From: Hyaloperonospora brassicae
Taxonomy: Eukaryota > Oomycota > Peronosporomycetes > Peronosporales > Peronosporaceae
Length of the DNA: 64,000 nt
Reading direction: 5' to 3'
NCBI GenBank assembly: GCA_947650285.1
Contig: CANTFL010001052.1
Location: forward strand, 62,001 to 126,000
The position numbers and the translations under genes were made by a program. Every line of letters begins with the position of its first letter. The first letter of the stretch is position 1. The notes under the pieces were generated by a model. The model did not search any database. It saw only the letters and a list, made by a program, of their open reading frames with translations, and was not told where the DNA came from. This document shows positions 33,849-44,491 of the stretch, piece after piece.

Positions 33849-36206
33849 CGCTTGCGCGGCCCCTTGACGTGGAGTGTGCGCTCGCCGCAGCGGCGACACG
33901 TGGCGCGGGGTACGCCTCCAGTCCGTAAAACACCCCTGCTAGGGCCGCTTGCGCGACCCGTCGGTCTCCTACGCCCACACCCGCGACTGCGAGTGCAGCG
34001 TGCGCGCGTCAGATCTTCGGCCACGTCGGCTCCCCAAGGGGAGGATTCCCTCCGACGTGACGGCCCCGAAGGGAAAAAGACTGGCTTGAGCTGAACCGTG
34101 AAAATTTGGGAATGGGATTTGCTCACAGGGCAATGTCCTACCGAGCGAAAGAAGAATGTGTAATTGTCATGCAATGGCTTTCGGAAATATGAAGGTATGT
34201 GATAGCTGCATGTGATGCTGCAAACAGCACCGATTGCGCCAAGAACAGTGATCGTGTGCCACCCGGCGCGATAGCAGTCCACTGGACACTTGGCTCATGT
34301 GCTTCAGCCAGCTTTGCACAACAACGCTATTCGTGGAAGCAACGCTCGCACTCATGTGTGTAAAAACGATGACTTGTCATCGAACTGAGGCCACTGACAC
34401 GTATCTCGGCTTTGGTGCCGGGGTGCCTAAGACAAGCTTATGAAGTATCTGCATGTTCTTTGGTGAATGCAACATGTCGGCCAGCACCAGCACGGCCCTT
34501 GTTACAACTACAGGTTGCTTCAGTTCAAGTAAGACTGACTTATGGTTTGTAGTATCAGAACCAACAGTCACCACGGACAGAGCTGACAATACTATTCAGC
34601 TAGTCGCAAGCAGCACTTTGACGGCAAAGTAAAACCGTGATAGCGGCCAGCGACAATGAGGTAGTTGATCGCTGGTCTCTCTATGAGTTGAGTCAGTCCC
34701 GTGTGTGTTTATGTGTAAATGCATACGCATGTTGCTAGCAATGGATCACCGAGGGATGGGTAGAATAGAGAATCAAGACAACAAATAAACGGTCCTCGGA
34801 TAGTGTGCCACCTGCTTATACAGTGGATATGTCAAGGCGTGTAATGTTATGTGCCTAGTTGACCCCATGTGACCCAAGCTCCTGATGGAAAACCATGTTC
34901 AGTCAAGGTGGTAGAGGGACACGGACGCGGTCAGAATCGGTAGTCGCAGCCAAATGAGCCGGGGTCGTCACTCGCCTAGAGTCGTTGACCGCCTCAACTG
35001 CATGTACAGACCGCCACCTGCCGTCGGTGAACATGGTATTCTTCGATAGGGTCTCACAGAACGCGTGCTAGCACGGAAAACGACGCACCGAACAACAATA
35101 ACTCGATGATGGAAGATCCGGACGCTACGACGGCCCCCGCACTCGAGTTGACTCGGACAACGAATATCGCTGCCACCACTCTGACCTTACTATCGACCAC
35201 TGAGAGCAAGACGTGGACTCATCGACAGTTGTTAACAAGGCCCGAACTACCGCGGTATGGTAGTTTGTTTCTGTGGACAGGGATCGCCGTCGGGTGCAAT
35301 GGACAGACTTGGTCACCTCATATCGTAGAATGGTGTTGAGGATAGCGTCATGTCGATCCGAACTTGTTCTAGTGTCTAATTGACCCCAATACTACGGCAC
35401 TTGCTTGTCATTGCTTCAGTTTATTCACTCGGTTCTTTTCAACCGATGTCGGTGACATATGCTTCAACACTTTCCGTATCCGCTCCTACCCGTATACCTC
35501 TTGTCCATTCAGACTGCTGTCGCGATCGACATGCGCACAGTCATCGACCACAACACAAACGACAGACACCTAGCTGACCATTGGTATACCCAAGTGGCGA
35601 TTGTATCAATTATATAGGCCCGTGCTGTAGCTCATGGCAAGCAGCTCTTGGTGTCGATTGTGTCAAGCAGAAAGTGAGCCGAGCGTTGTGTACTCACTGG
35701 TGTTGCAAACTGGCAAACGACAGACAATTGAGAATGGAATCCGTGCTCGCGTGATCGACAGCAGCCTCGCTTACTGAACGAAACTAGGTCAGTGTAGACC
35801 CATAGAGAAAGAAATAACATACGAGCTGCAACAGCGGAAGAGCGAGGCACTAGTGCAAAAAGATGACTTGGTGTGCGAAGTGGCCATGCAAATCGAAAGA
35901 GTACTGACGAGACCGCCGTCATTTCCGAGGCACATGTATGCTGAATCATATACCGCTTGTACGAAAGTCCGTCCAGATGAAAAAGCTTTGTGGTTCGTTG
36001 GAACACTTCGCATCACATCGGCATGCAACTGCTCGCCATCGGCTTGAGCTCGCCTAGCAAAACTGCTACCTATCTTGCCCAACTCTCTATCGCCACGAAA
36101 TCCTGGACCGCAGACCTGCGGTAAGCATTAGCTTCACAACACAACCACTTCATTCAAATGCGCATATGCTGCCATCTTGTGAGTCAACCGTGTCCTCTGT
36201 ATTCGT
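33849..36206. other. Intergenic after the satellite, no supported gene
   Basis: 33849-34080 is a GC-rich divergent continuation of the satellite unit. Beyond it the sequence is unremarkable. Short frames near 35.1 and 35.4 kb have mobile-element-like composition but no domain I can name. The related words CTAGTTGACCCCA (34857) and CTAATTGACCCCA (35376) repeat about 520 bp apart. Confidence 0.45.
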
Positions 36207-37568
36207 CTATGTCACTTTGTCAGTATCGTCTTCACTTCGTTGTACATCTGGGGTCCAGTCTAAGGCGCGCTCAATATCGGCAGCAGGCTGCCACCACTCG
36301 AGAAATACCACGTACAAGTGCAATATAGCAGCAATGATGCAAGCCAACAGTCCTGCCACTGGACCGATTCCGTAGTACAGCTGCAGGCGATGGAGCAAAG
36401 AGCTGTCCGGAAACGCACACACTTTTTCGTACACCTTTTCCGTTCGCATGGCAACAGCATCCCAATTATACATCGTCGCGACACGGTCGTGAAAGGCCTG
36501 TCGATTGACACTGGCAAGTCGTGGCACAGCAGCTAAGACCGCCTGCGCCAGCGCCTCGGGTGTAATATCCGCCGCAAACTGCACCATATCAGGCGGCAAC
36601 ACTTCAGGCACGCCACCCACCCGCGTGCTCACGACAAACAACCCACAAGCTGCTGCTTCGAGAATGGCAATACAAAAACTCTCTGTCAACGAGCTGTTGA
36701 GGAAAATGTGTCCTTGACAGAGCACATGCCGCACCTGCGCGTGCGGCACGGCTCCATACAGCGTCACGCGATCATGCAGTCGGTACTTCTCTCGCATTTC
36801 TTCCAGCAGCAGCCGCTTGGCGCCGTCTCCACCAATTAGAAACCGCACGCGCGGGTCCTGGGCACACACGCGCGGGATCGCTCTTGCCACGAGGTCGATC
36901 CCTTTACGATAAACGAGCCGCGAAATAATCACAACAGTGATGCACCCGTCGTCCACTTGACAGTGTCCACTCTCTGGTGATGGCGGCAAAAACTTGGTCG
37001 CGTCCACGGCATTGGGAATGGTCGCAACTTTCTCCGGCCGCAACGACGCTCGGAGCACCAAATTCTCGCGACACGTGTGCGACACGCCAATGGCCGCGTC
37101 GACGGTCGACATGGAGAACTTCATGACTTTGTTCAAGTGGACACTTGCGGCGTCGGCAAAGCCAAAGAGCGAGTGGTCCGTATATACGGTTTTGATACCC
37201 AGTGTTAGGCTTTTCGCCTGCACGAGGCACTCGTGCATAAACGTTGACGTCGCTTGGTGGCCGTGGACTATCTGTACCTTCTCGCGCACGCAAATGGTCC
37301 GAAAAAGCGCCACGTGATTCACAAAAGTGGGGTACGTGACATTGTCGACAAGCGCCGTGATTGGTAGATAATACACTTTCAGGCCGTGGGTCATGTACCG
37401 CACACCCGCGCGGGGCCGTGGGCCTGGGACGGCGTGCGTGAGCACAATGACCTTGTGGCCGCGACGGAGAAGGCACTGGGCGAGCGACCAGATGTGCATC
37501 TCGACACCGCCCAAGCGAGGGAAGAAAAAGTCGCAGCACATGGCGATGCACAATCGTCGGTCGGCCAT
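36207..37568 (-). CDS. PIGA: PIG-A/GPI3: catalytic GlcNAc transferase of GPI-anchor synthesis
   Basis: A 453-residue family GT4 glycosyltransferase. It is the catalytic subunit of the ER complex that transfers GlcNAc from UDP-GlcNAc to phosphatidylinositol, the first step of GPI-anchor synthesis. The N-terminus runs MADRRLCIAMCCDFFFPRLG directly into GGVEMHIWSLAQ, a hallmark of PIG-A. The Rossmann-type donor half has ISRLVYRKGIDLV (about 215-227) and GGDG. The EX7E motif is ESFCIAILE (296-304). One transmembrane helix near the C-terminus (about 400-424) anchors it in the ER, followed by a short tail. The frame extends upstream through a GTG; I use the ATG at 37568. No intron. The product would support GPI-anchored surface proteins. 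Confidence 0.95.
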   Translation of the reverse strand: MADRRLCIAMCCDFFFPRLGGVEMHIWSLAQCLLRRGHKVIVLTHAVPGPRPRAGVRYMTHGLKVYYLPITALVDNVTYPTFVNHVALFRTICVREKVQIVHGHQATSTFMHECLVQAKSLTLGIKTVYTDHSLFGFADAASVHLNKVMKFSMSTVDAAIGVSHTCRENLVLRASLRPEKVATIPNAVDATKFLPPSPESGHCQVDDGCITVVIISRLVYRKGIDLVARAIPRVCAQDPRVRFLIGGDGAKRLLLEEMREKYRLHDRVTLYGAVPHAQVRHVLCQGHIFLNSSLTESFCIAILEAAACGLFVVSTRVGGVPEVLPPDMVQFAADITPEALAQAVLAAVPRLASVNRQAFHDRVATMYNWDAVAMRTEKVYEKVCAFPDSSLLHRLQLYYGIGPVAGLLACIIAAILHLYVVFLEWWQPAADIERALDWTPDVQRSEDDTDKVT

Positions 37569-37920
37569 TGCGTGTGTGCGTGTCCCGTTCGGTGTGTGTG
37601 TGTGTGACGAAACGTGCACGTTGGTAGCGATAGGGGTTAGTGTTAAGGGGGGGGGGGGTACGACGGTCGAAGTCGCTTAGTGCGTTTCCAGTTGCTTTAA
37701 ACGCCCGAGAGTCGGTCGACGGTTACCTGCTGCTGCTGCTCTATTCGCACGACGTGCTGTTGTTCGCAATGGTTATTCCCCCCAACAACAACAACAGCGT
37801 CCTCTTCATTTAGCCCGCAACGAGCTCTAACTTTTGCTACGATACCGTAACGGGGGTACGAAAGCATCCGTCCGTCCGTGCATACCTACTGCTGCTGCTG
37901 AGGCACCACCGACCGCTTCG
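37569..37920. other. Short intergenic gap with G12 run
   Basis: Promoter-side flank of PIG-A and 3' flank of the next gene. It contains GT repeats at 37590-37604, a run of 12 Gs at 37647-37658, and CAACAACAACAA and CTGCTGCTGCT triplet runs. Confidence 0.6.
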
Positions 37921-39255
37921 CTACTGACTGCCACTCGACGTGGCTTTGGCCGCAACAATCGCCGCCAGGGCTGACCCGAGCGACGCGGCTGACGACCACA
38001 TGCTCGAGCTCTCGCCGTTGACGCGCGTGAAAAAGTGGCGCGTGTCGCCCGGGGCCGCAGGAAATCGCTTGTACGCTTGCGACTCGGTATACTGTCGACA
38101 CGCAGTGAGCCCGTGGCGCCGTGCCAGCGTGAACAGGTCAACCACTTGGTCGAGGTAGAACCATCCGCTGCAACGCGTTGCTCGTCGATCGAGCTTGACA
38201 AAGAACGCCGCCCCGAGCTCTTCAAACACGAGCGGCAGCACGCGGTGCTCAAAGAAGCTCTGCGCCCGTCTTTGGCGACCACGTCGCTCGTTGTGAAGCG
38301 CAGGCGTGCGGGAACAGGAGAAAGGGGCCCAGAACTTGCGCTCCCACACTGCTCGCGCATGACTCGTCCAGAACTCGAGCAGCACGTGGACCAGCTTTGG
38401 GTACCGGACCCGCGAAAACGGCATCGAGAGCGCGTCGGGCTTGAACACCCGCTTCCACGGCTGCTTCTCCTCCATCTGCCCCATGATCGCTACCACGCGC
38501 TGTCGAACGTCGTCGACCGCAAGCGATGGCGGCACCAGTGGCACTGGCGCAGTCGATCGCCCACTCACTCCATTCGCCTCGTGCTCGTTTCCACGGCCAT
38601 CGGTCGCCCCATCGATCGCATCGACTGCTCCACTCGTGCTCCATTGCTCTCGCGTCCGCTTCCGCCCTCTCGTTGTCCGAACAGATACCGACGACGTCCG
38701 TTCCATTGGGGCGTCGACCCACGTCGTCACCTCTTGCGTGGCCGCCGTCGTCGACGCTTCGGCCCCGGCCCGCAACGCCTGTACATCCACTGGAAGCACA
38801 CAGATCGCCGCGTCGCCGCGCTGCACAAACGCTCGCAAGAGCGTATCGTCGCCCGTGCAAAACTCGTCCAGCAGCTCGCGCAGCCACAAGATGTTCTTCG
38901 TCGCGACGCGCGCCCACAGGAAGCGGAAGACACACGCGCGTGGGGTCGTGTGTTTCATTGGCCCCCGACGATCAGCAGCAGCGACGGAGCTGACCCGCGG
39001 CATGTCGTCGTGCGCCTCCGTGTGCTGCGTTTGTGCCCGTAGTACGTGCGCCGCCGCCTCTCGGGCCCGCGCAGCTGTCCGCTCAAAGGGCATAATCGAT
39101 ATGACGGTCGCGCCCAGTCGCATAAAGGCCACGAGCGTATGGTCGTTGCCGGCGGCGTAGTCGCGCAGGATGCGCCGCAAGAGCAGCAGACTCGTCGTGT
39201 GGAGGCGCAGCTCCAGATAGTCGCAGAAGCGCAGCAGCTGCGGCAGCGACGCCAT
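37921..39255 (-). CDS. Unrecognised 444-residue protein
   Basis: I do not recognise this family. A single exon starts at the ATG at 39255 and ends in TAG at 37921. Two similar N-terminal blocks stand out. Residues about 8-50 (LRLHTTSLLLLRRILRDYAA, then LVAFMRLGA) and about 112-150 (RVATKNILWLRELLDEF, then LLRAFVQRGDAA) look like an internal duplication of a helical unit. The middle (about 160-245) is low-complexity and polar. The C-terminal part (about 260-420) is rich in Trp, Phe and Arg: KPDALSMPFSRVRYPKLV, then VLLEFWTSH, and WFYLDQVVDLF. No signal peptide or membrane segment is present. The length of the ATG-started frame and its uneven composition argue for a real gene. Confidence 0.7.
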   Translation of the reverse strand: MASLPQLLRFCDYLELRLHTTSLLLLRRILRDYAAGNDHTLVAFMRLGATVISIMPFERTAARAREAAAHVLRAQTQHTEAHDDMPRVSSVAAADRRGPMKHTTPRACVFRFLWARVATKNILWLRELLDEFCTGDDTLLRAFVQRGDAAICVLPVDVQALRAGAEASTTAATQEVTTWVDAPMERTSSVSVRTTRGRKRTREQWSTSGAVDAIDGATDGRGNEHEANGVSGRSTAPVPLVPPSLAVDDVRQRVVAIMGQMEEKQPWKRVFKPDALSMPFSRVRYPKLVHVLLEFWTSHARAVWERKFWAPFSCSRTPALHNERRGRQRRAQSFFEHRVLPLVFEELGAAFFVKLDRRATRCSGWFYLDQVVDLFTLARRHGLTACRQYTESQAYKRFPAAPGDTRHFFTRVNGESSSMWSSAASLGSALAAIVAAKATSSGSQ

Positions 39256-39300
39256 CGCACGGGCAGCAAGTGGACGACGGAGCCGGTGGACGATGCAGAG

Positions 39301-39374
39301 TGGGTGGGTGGTGGATACTTGATCGAGAGAGCGATTGGGTGGGTGGGTGGTGGATACTTGATCGAGAGAGCAAT
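39301..39374. repeat. Tandem duplication, about 39-bp unit
   Basis: TGGTGGATACTTGATCGAGA appears at about 39309 and 39348, with GGGTGGGTGG before each. It lies about 50 bp upstream of the start codon at 39255, so it is probably in the 5' leader or promoter. Confidence 0.75.
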
Positions 39375-40576
39375 GGTGGGTGGGTAGCCCTTTGGTGTGG
39401 ACTAAGTTAGGGGTCGAAAAATAGAGCGTGTGCGGGTTGCTGGTGACGGTGTAGACGACGAGGTATACAGTTGAAGACGCTGGTTACGATCGCAGCCAGC
39501 AGTGTTTATGATTAGAGAGCGAGAGCGTAAGCCGTTTTGATGGTGGATTGATTGTCGCGATGAATGGGGACAGATGCTTGCGGTATCGTGATGACGTCGA
39601 TTGGGCCGAGCGAGTGAGATACGGGTCGATCGATCCACACGTGACACGAGTGAGGCTGGAGATACTGCTCTCTCAGTCAACCCGTCCACGAAGGGCAGGA
39701 GGTGCCTTGTCATGCGGAAAAGGGAGACTGGAGGATGCGCACATCAATGATGGCATCATGTCGGTGAACTGGACCATGACGAAGTGCGAGTCGACGGTCT
39801 TCATCGAGCGTTGTGCGTACAGACTCAAAGTCCGCAGCTCGATGCACTCGACCGAGAAAGATCCACACAACACGATGGCGGCGGTGTTCGGGTCGGCTAA
39901 CATCGCGCTGGACCCTACACGAGGGGTATCGACAAGTGCAGAAGGTAACCGAACTACTCTCGAGGACGCTCGCAAGATAACTCGCCAACGACGGCCTGAT
40001 GTCGACTTTCGCACGTCTGATGATCGCAGCAACATGGTACGGTCTGCTCGGCGGTAAAAGGTGTATCATCATCATCTACTTTCAGAAGGGTTTCGAAACC
40101 GCATCTTGGGGAATCAGTGGAGCTCGTAGCATCGGCCTCTGATCGACATTACGTTGATCGGACGTGTCCAAATGTATCGCACTGTCTATCATTCACTCGC
40201 GTTCTCCCTCGCTCCTCACCTCGACGGTCCTGATGTCCACACACTGTGACGGGTCAACTCGCTTTCGATAAAGCGTTGTTTCAGCACATCGATGTGTTGT
40301 AAAAACGTCATGGAAACGATACTATCTACTCATGGCAACCTCTGAGGACAATGACGTCGGTCAATACATTGTCCAGCGCCATTAATTGCAAAGAGGTCCC
40401 GATCGTGTCCCGAAGGAGTGCCCATCACCAGTCCACCATCCAGCTGTCGCTCGCTCGCTCGCTCGCGACCCCTATGAAGACGCCCAAAACAGCAGCCCCG
40501 TCCACACGCGCCTGTCGCCTAATTTGGGTTCTCTCTTCGCCTATCGCGGTCGTCCCTCGAGCCGACGTCGCTGCGC

Positions 40577-40586
40577 TCTCATTGGC
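40577..40586 (+). promoter_or_regulatory. Reverse CCAAT box upstream of UPF2
   Basis: TCTCATTGGC, 57 bp before the UPF2 start codon. The same ten bases also precede the plus-strand genes at 49277 and 54757. Confidence 0.4.
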
Positions 40587-40642
40587 TATAAGGGCCACGC
40601 GACGCCGCCACTCGCGCAACATTCCATCCGCCGCCCCGCCCC

Positions 40643-43600
40643 ATGAGCAAACCCGACGACGCGACCGCCGCCGCGCCCGGCGACAGCGACGACGGCCACG
40701 CGCGCGCCCTCGCGCAGCTCCACGACCTCCAGCGCCAACACGCGGCGCGGCAGTCGCTGCGCAGCGCCAACAGCGCCGCGTCCGTCGCGTCCGTGCGCGC
40801 CGAGCGCTCGAGTCTCAAGCTCAAGTCGGACATTAAACGCTCGTCGGCGTTTGTGAAGAAGCTGCGCGTGTTGACCGAATGTAACGCCGACGCGCTCTTG
40901 CGCGACGCTGCCGAGCTGAACCTCACGCGCTACGTGAGCGAGTGCGTGACGGCGCTCGCGGACGCGCCGTTCAAGCTCGTGGACCTCCCGGCCGTGACCA
41001 AAGTCGCGTCGCAGCTGCACCAGCGCTACGAGGACTTTGCGCAGGCGCTCGTGCGCGCGTTGGTGCAGAGTTTCGACGCGCTGTACGCGTCCGAAGACAG
41101 GGGCAAAATGCTGCGCCGGCGGCTGATATTGCGGCTGCTCTGTGAGCTCTACTTGGCCGGCGTCTGCGACGACGTGCACGTGATTGCGCACCTGGTGCAG
41201 CGGGTGGCCCGACGCGAGCCGCCAGTGGGTCTTAAACGCGGCAAAAGCAGTGCGCTGCTGGGCGGCAGTCTGTTGTCGGCCACGTCGTCGTCGTCGTTGC
41301 CGTCGTCGCAATTGGAAGTGCCACTGCTCGTGAGCTTTGCCAAGTCGGTTGGCGTCGAGTTTCTCGGTGTGCAGCCCAAGAAATGGAAAGAGATGGCAAA
41401 CGTACTGACGGACCACAAAGAGTCGGTGCAGACAGTGCTGCAGAGCTGGACTGCGATCGTGCCCGCGAGCGTCCAAGTCGAGTGTCGCAGCTGTCTCTAC
41501 GACGCGTTCGAGATGATTGGCAAGTTTTACGTGGCGCAGCACACGACCGTGTGGAAGTTGGAAGCCAGGAACGAAAAAGAGGAAGCGAATCGTGGCGAAG
41601 TCGCGGAAGATCACGTGCAAGAGCTGAAGAAGGCCAAGCTGTTGTTTGAAAAGCTGCAGACGAGCGTCAATGCGCTCGCGGACGCGCTGGATCGCGAAGT
41701 ACCGCCGCTGCCAGTGGAAAAGAGGGACGATGGCTCGGGTCGTGGAGAGATCCTCGTATGGGAAGGGGGAGAAGGGGGAGGACGCGAGTCGGGTCGTGGT
41801 GGACCGTTTGACGACGAAGCCACACGCTCGTTCTACGAGGATCTACCTGATCTGCTGGAGTTAGTCCCTGCTGTTGTGCTTGGACTCACAGAGGCCGATG
41901 TCGCTGAATTGAGGAGAAAGAAAGAGACGTTGGTGCACGACGAAGCAGAGACAGAGAACGGACTCGACGAAGTTGAGTCTCGCGTCGACGACGACGACAA
42001 AGAAGTTGGAGGAGCAGGCGATGCACTGGAAAGTGCAGAGACGGACGCCACTAAAGATGTTGTAGTGACCGATATAGACGGGGACGAGAGCAAATCGAAG
42101 GACGGGATCGATAGCACAAGCGTTCCTGTGGCGTCGTCAAGTGGAGCAACAAGCAGCTACCATCATCAATTGGATGCGTTTTTCGCTTCCCTTGAAGATT
42201 TGGTGAACCGGGATCGCTGTGATAAGGCAGCGGTTGATTTTTGTTACCGTAACTCAAAGGCAAATCGAAACCGACTCGTGAAGACTCTGTATGCTGTGCC
42301 GCGAACGCATCTCGAGTTGCTGGCCCACTACGCACGTCTAGTGGCTACGCTGCAGAGCGTGCTAAAGGAGGACATTGGCGGCGAGCTTGTAAATATGCTT
42401 GTGGGCGAGTTCCATGGTCTGATTAAACGACGCAACCAATTTCGCCTGGAATCGAAGATCAAGAACATCCGTTTCTTAGCAGAACTGGTGAAGTTTCGGA
42501 TCTGTCCACCGAATACAGGGTTTCGGTGTTTGCAAAAGTGCTTCCAGGACTTTCAGGGGCATAACGTCTATGTCGCTACAACGTTCCTGGAGAATTGTGG
42601 CCGCTTTTTATACTGCTCCAAGCACACGCACGTACGCACGGTAGCTTGCTTAAATGTAATGATGAAGCTGAAGGCAGCCAAGCATTTGGATCCACAACTG
42701 GAAACTCTTGTGGAAAATGCGTACTATATGTGTAAGCCTCCCGAGCGTGTGGAGCGTCAAGTGAAGCAATACGACCCGATGTATTTGTACTTGATCAAGG
42801 TGTTGTACCACGATTTGGATGGCTCAAATATCAACAAAGTTGGGAAAACGCTTCGCCGGCTTCCATGGCAAGATGGCACTGCTATCGGAATGGTATTGAA
42901 GGCTATGCTAAAGGTGACAAAGGGCAAGGTGATGCAAATGAAATGGATATGCGAATTGGTGAAGGCCATCTCACGGTATCATGATGATATACTGGTGCTT
43001 CTGGTGGACAGTGTGCTGGAATATATTCGGTTCGGACTGGAAGTGAACGACTACCGCGATCACCAGCGGAGCCTTGGATACATTAAGCTACTGGGAGAGA
43101 TGTACAACTGCGGGCTTGTGAGCATGAACGTATTGGACGAGACACTGTATCTTCTGATCAATCATTCGCACGACTTGCTGACATTGCCGCAATATAGCAG
43201 CGACAAGATTTCTGCTGCCCATTTGATGGAGATGAAGAAGCGTTTCCTCTTGGTTCCTGACATGCGGTACGATCCTCGCGTACCGAGTGAAGTCGACGGT
43301 CCGAGCGAAGTGTTCCGTATTCGTTTGGTCAGTGCCTTGATCGAGACATGCAGCGGCGGTGGACTTGCAAGCATAGCGAGTTCAAACGAAAGAGGAATCT
43401 CTCGACCCCGACTCGGTCGGTTCATGGTCTTCTTTCAACGATATCTCTTATCCAAGACGGACGTACCGATTGAAACCGACTTTGTTGTGTCTGACCTATT
43501 TGATCTGCTCGCCACCACATTGAAAGACTATTTTGTGAAGTATGATACGTGGGAGGCGGCTGATCAGGCCGTCCAGACGATTCTTCGTGGCGACCTGGAA

Positions 43601-44491
43601 GAAGCAGAGCACCGGCTGTCGAAAAAGAATGCGGCGTTGCTGATGGCTACCAACGGCCTCGAGAGCGTGGCAGAAGAGAGAGGATGTATGTCACAGCCAG
43701 CTGACGAGGATGAGGAGTTTTGTGAAGATGAGGAGGACGATTCAGATGACGGCGAGGATGACGATGATGATGACGACGAACATGATGACGACGAACAGGC
43801 TGAAGGAAATGGCGGTGATGAGGATGATGAAGATGAAGACGACGACGACGATGATGACGACGACGACGACGAGGATGACGAGGAAGAAGACGATGAGGAA
43901 GAGGAGCGCCTTATTATCCACGACCGCATTCAGAAGAACGAAGAGGACGAAGAGTTTGAAAAGGCGTTCAGGTCAATGATACACGGAACTTCTGACACGC
44001 GCAAGCCTGCGGCGAGAGTGAATGTTGACAAGATGGCTATTCCCACTGTCGTGAAAACGTCAGCTGCGCCTACAGCCGCAGGCTCTCGAGGAGTATTGTC
44101 TTTCGATGCGAACGGGTCCACCGATGGCGTGGTGTTCCGCATGCTTCGTCGTGGCAATAAAGGCAAAGTGGAGGCGCGCGCTTTGGTCGTGCCGGAGACA
44201 TCGTCTCTAGCTCAGCACAGTCACCGCCAGGAAAACGCTGGCAAAAAGGAGCAGTCTGAGCTGAAGCGACTTGTGCTGCAAAACATGGAGCGCGATGATT
44301 TCATGAGTGACGGGCCTCCCATCGAGGGCGTTCCTAGTCTCGGCCCTCCTGTCCACAGCAACGTGAACCAGGGCAATCACGGGGCAGGGCAGCAAGCTGA
44401 CGATGCTCGGTTGGGGTTTGGCGGCGGCAGCGAGTGGAACAATGCGGAATTTGGTCTACGACGGGGCAAAGGGTACCGTGGCGTCAAGTAA
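40643..44491 (+). CDS. UPF2: UPF2/NMD2, nonsense-mediated mRNA decay factor
   Basis: A 1282-residue single-exon protein of the cytoplasmic mRNA surveillance complex, linking UPF3 at exon junctions to the UPF1 helicase. Three MIF4G-type alpha-helical domains are readable. The first is at about 55-260, with SSAFVKKLRVLTE at its start. The second is at about 507-670, with KNIRFLAELVKFRICPPNT. The third, UPF3-binding in other species, is at about 700-930 and starts YDPMYLYLIKVLYHDL. An acidic stretch at about 1015-1090 contains long Asp/Glu runs encoded by GAC/GAT/GAG triplets. The C-terminal region (about 1130-1282) includes LKRLVLQNMERDDFMSDGPP and would contact UPF1. Size and order match the family. 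Start: ATG at 40643, just after CCGCCCC. The stop is TAA at 44489-44491. Confidence 0.93.
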   Translation: MSKPDDATAAAPGDSDDGHARALAQLHDLQRQHAARQSLRSANSAASVASVRAERSSLKLKSDIKRSSAFVKKLRVLTECNADALLRDAAELNLTRYVSECVTALADAPFKLVDLPAVTKVASQLHQRYEDFAQALVRALVQSFDALYASEDRGKMLRRRLILRLLCELYLAGVCDDVHVIAHLVQRVARREPPVGLKRGKSSALLGGSLLSATSSSSLPSSQLEVPLLVSFAKSVGVEFLGVQPKKWKEMANVLTDHKESVQTVLQSWTAIVPASVQVECRSCLYDAFEMIGKFYVAQHTTVWKLEARNEKEEANRGEVAEDHVQELKKAKLLFEKLQTSVNALADALDREVPPLPVEKRDDGSGRGEILVWEGGEGGGRESGRGGPFDDEATRSFYEDLPDLLELVPAVVLGLTEADVAELRRKKETLVHDEAETENGLDEVESRVDDDDKEVGGAGDALESAETDATKDVVVTDIDGDESKSKDGIDSTSVPVASSSGATSSYHHQLDAFFASLEDLVNRDRCDKAAVDFCYRNSKANRNRLVKTLYAVPRTHLELLAHYARLVATLQSVLKEDIGGELVNMLVGEFHGLIKRRNQFRLESKIKNIRFLAELVKFRICPPNTGFRCLQKCFQDFQGHNVYVATTFLENCGRFLYCSKHTHVRTVACLNVMMKLKAAKHLDPQLETLVENAYYMCKPPERVERQVKQYDPMYLYLIKVLYHDLDGSNINKVGKTLRRLPWQDGTAIGMVLKAMLKVTKGKVMQMKWICELVKAISRYHDDILVLLVDSVLEYIRFGLEVNDYRDHQRSLGYIKLLGEMYNCGLVSMNVLDETLYLLINHSHDLLTLPQYSSDKISAAHLMEMKKRFLLVPDMRYDPRVPSEVDGPSEVFRIRLVSALIETCSGGGLASIASSNERGISRPRLGRFMVFFQRYLLSKTDVPIETDFVVSDLFDLLATTLKDYFVKYDTWEAADQAVQTILRGDLEEAEHRLSKKNAALLMATNGLESVAEERGCMSQPADEDEEFCEDEEDDSDDGEDDDDDDDEHDDDEQAEGNGGDEDDEDEDDDDDDDDDDDEDDEEEDDEEEERLIIHDRIQKNEEDEEFEKAFRSMIHGTSDTRKPAARVNVDKMAIPTVVKTSAAPTAAGSRGVLSFDANGSTDGVVFRMLRRGNKGKVEARALVVPETSSLAQHSHRQENAGKKEQSELKRLVLQNMERDDFMSDGPPIEGVPSLGPPVHSNVNQGNHGAGQQADDARLGFGGGSEWNNAEFGLRRGKGYRGVK

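Larger units (their letters stand above)
39256..40642. other. Intergenic between divergent genes
   Basis: Contains the 39-bp duplication at 39301-39374, probable promoters on both sides, and a CCAAT-type box at 40577. Overlapping frames of 120-169 codons between 39.55 and 40.08 kb run on both strands (for example an ATG-started minus frame at 39673-40035). None has a recognisable domain; a small gene there remains possible. Confidence 0.4.

Noticed and set aside
38035..39042. 335-codon plus-strand frame
   Set aside because: Opposite strand of the 444-residue gene; it lacks any domain and has the Arg/His-rich look of a shadow.
39673..40035. 120-codon ATG-started minus frame
   Set aside because: No domain, and it overlaps similar-size frames on the other strand; kept only as a remark in the intergenic entry.
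40586..41620. 344-codon minus-strand frame
   Set aside because: Antisense to the first MIF4G domain of UPF2.
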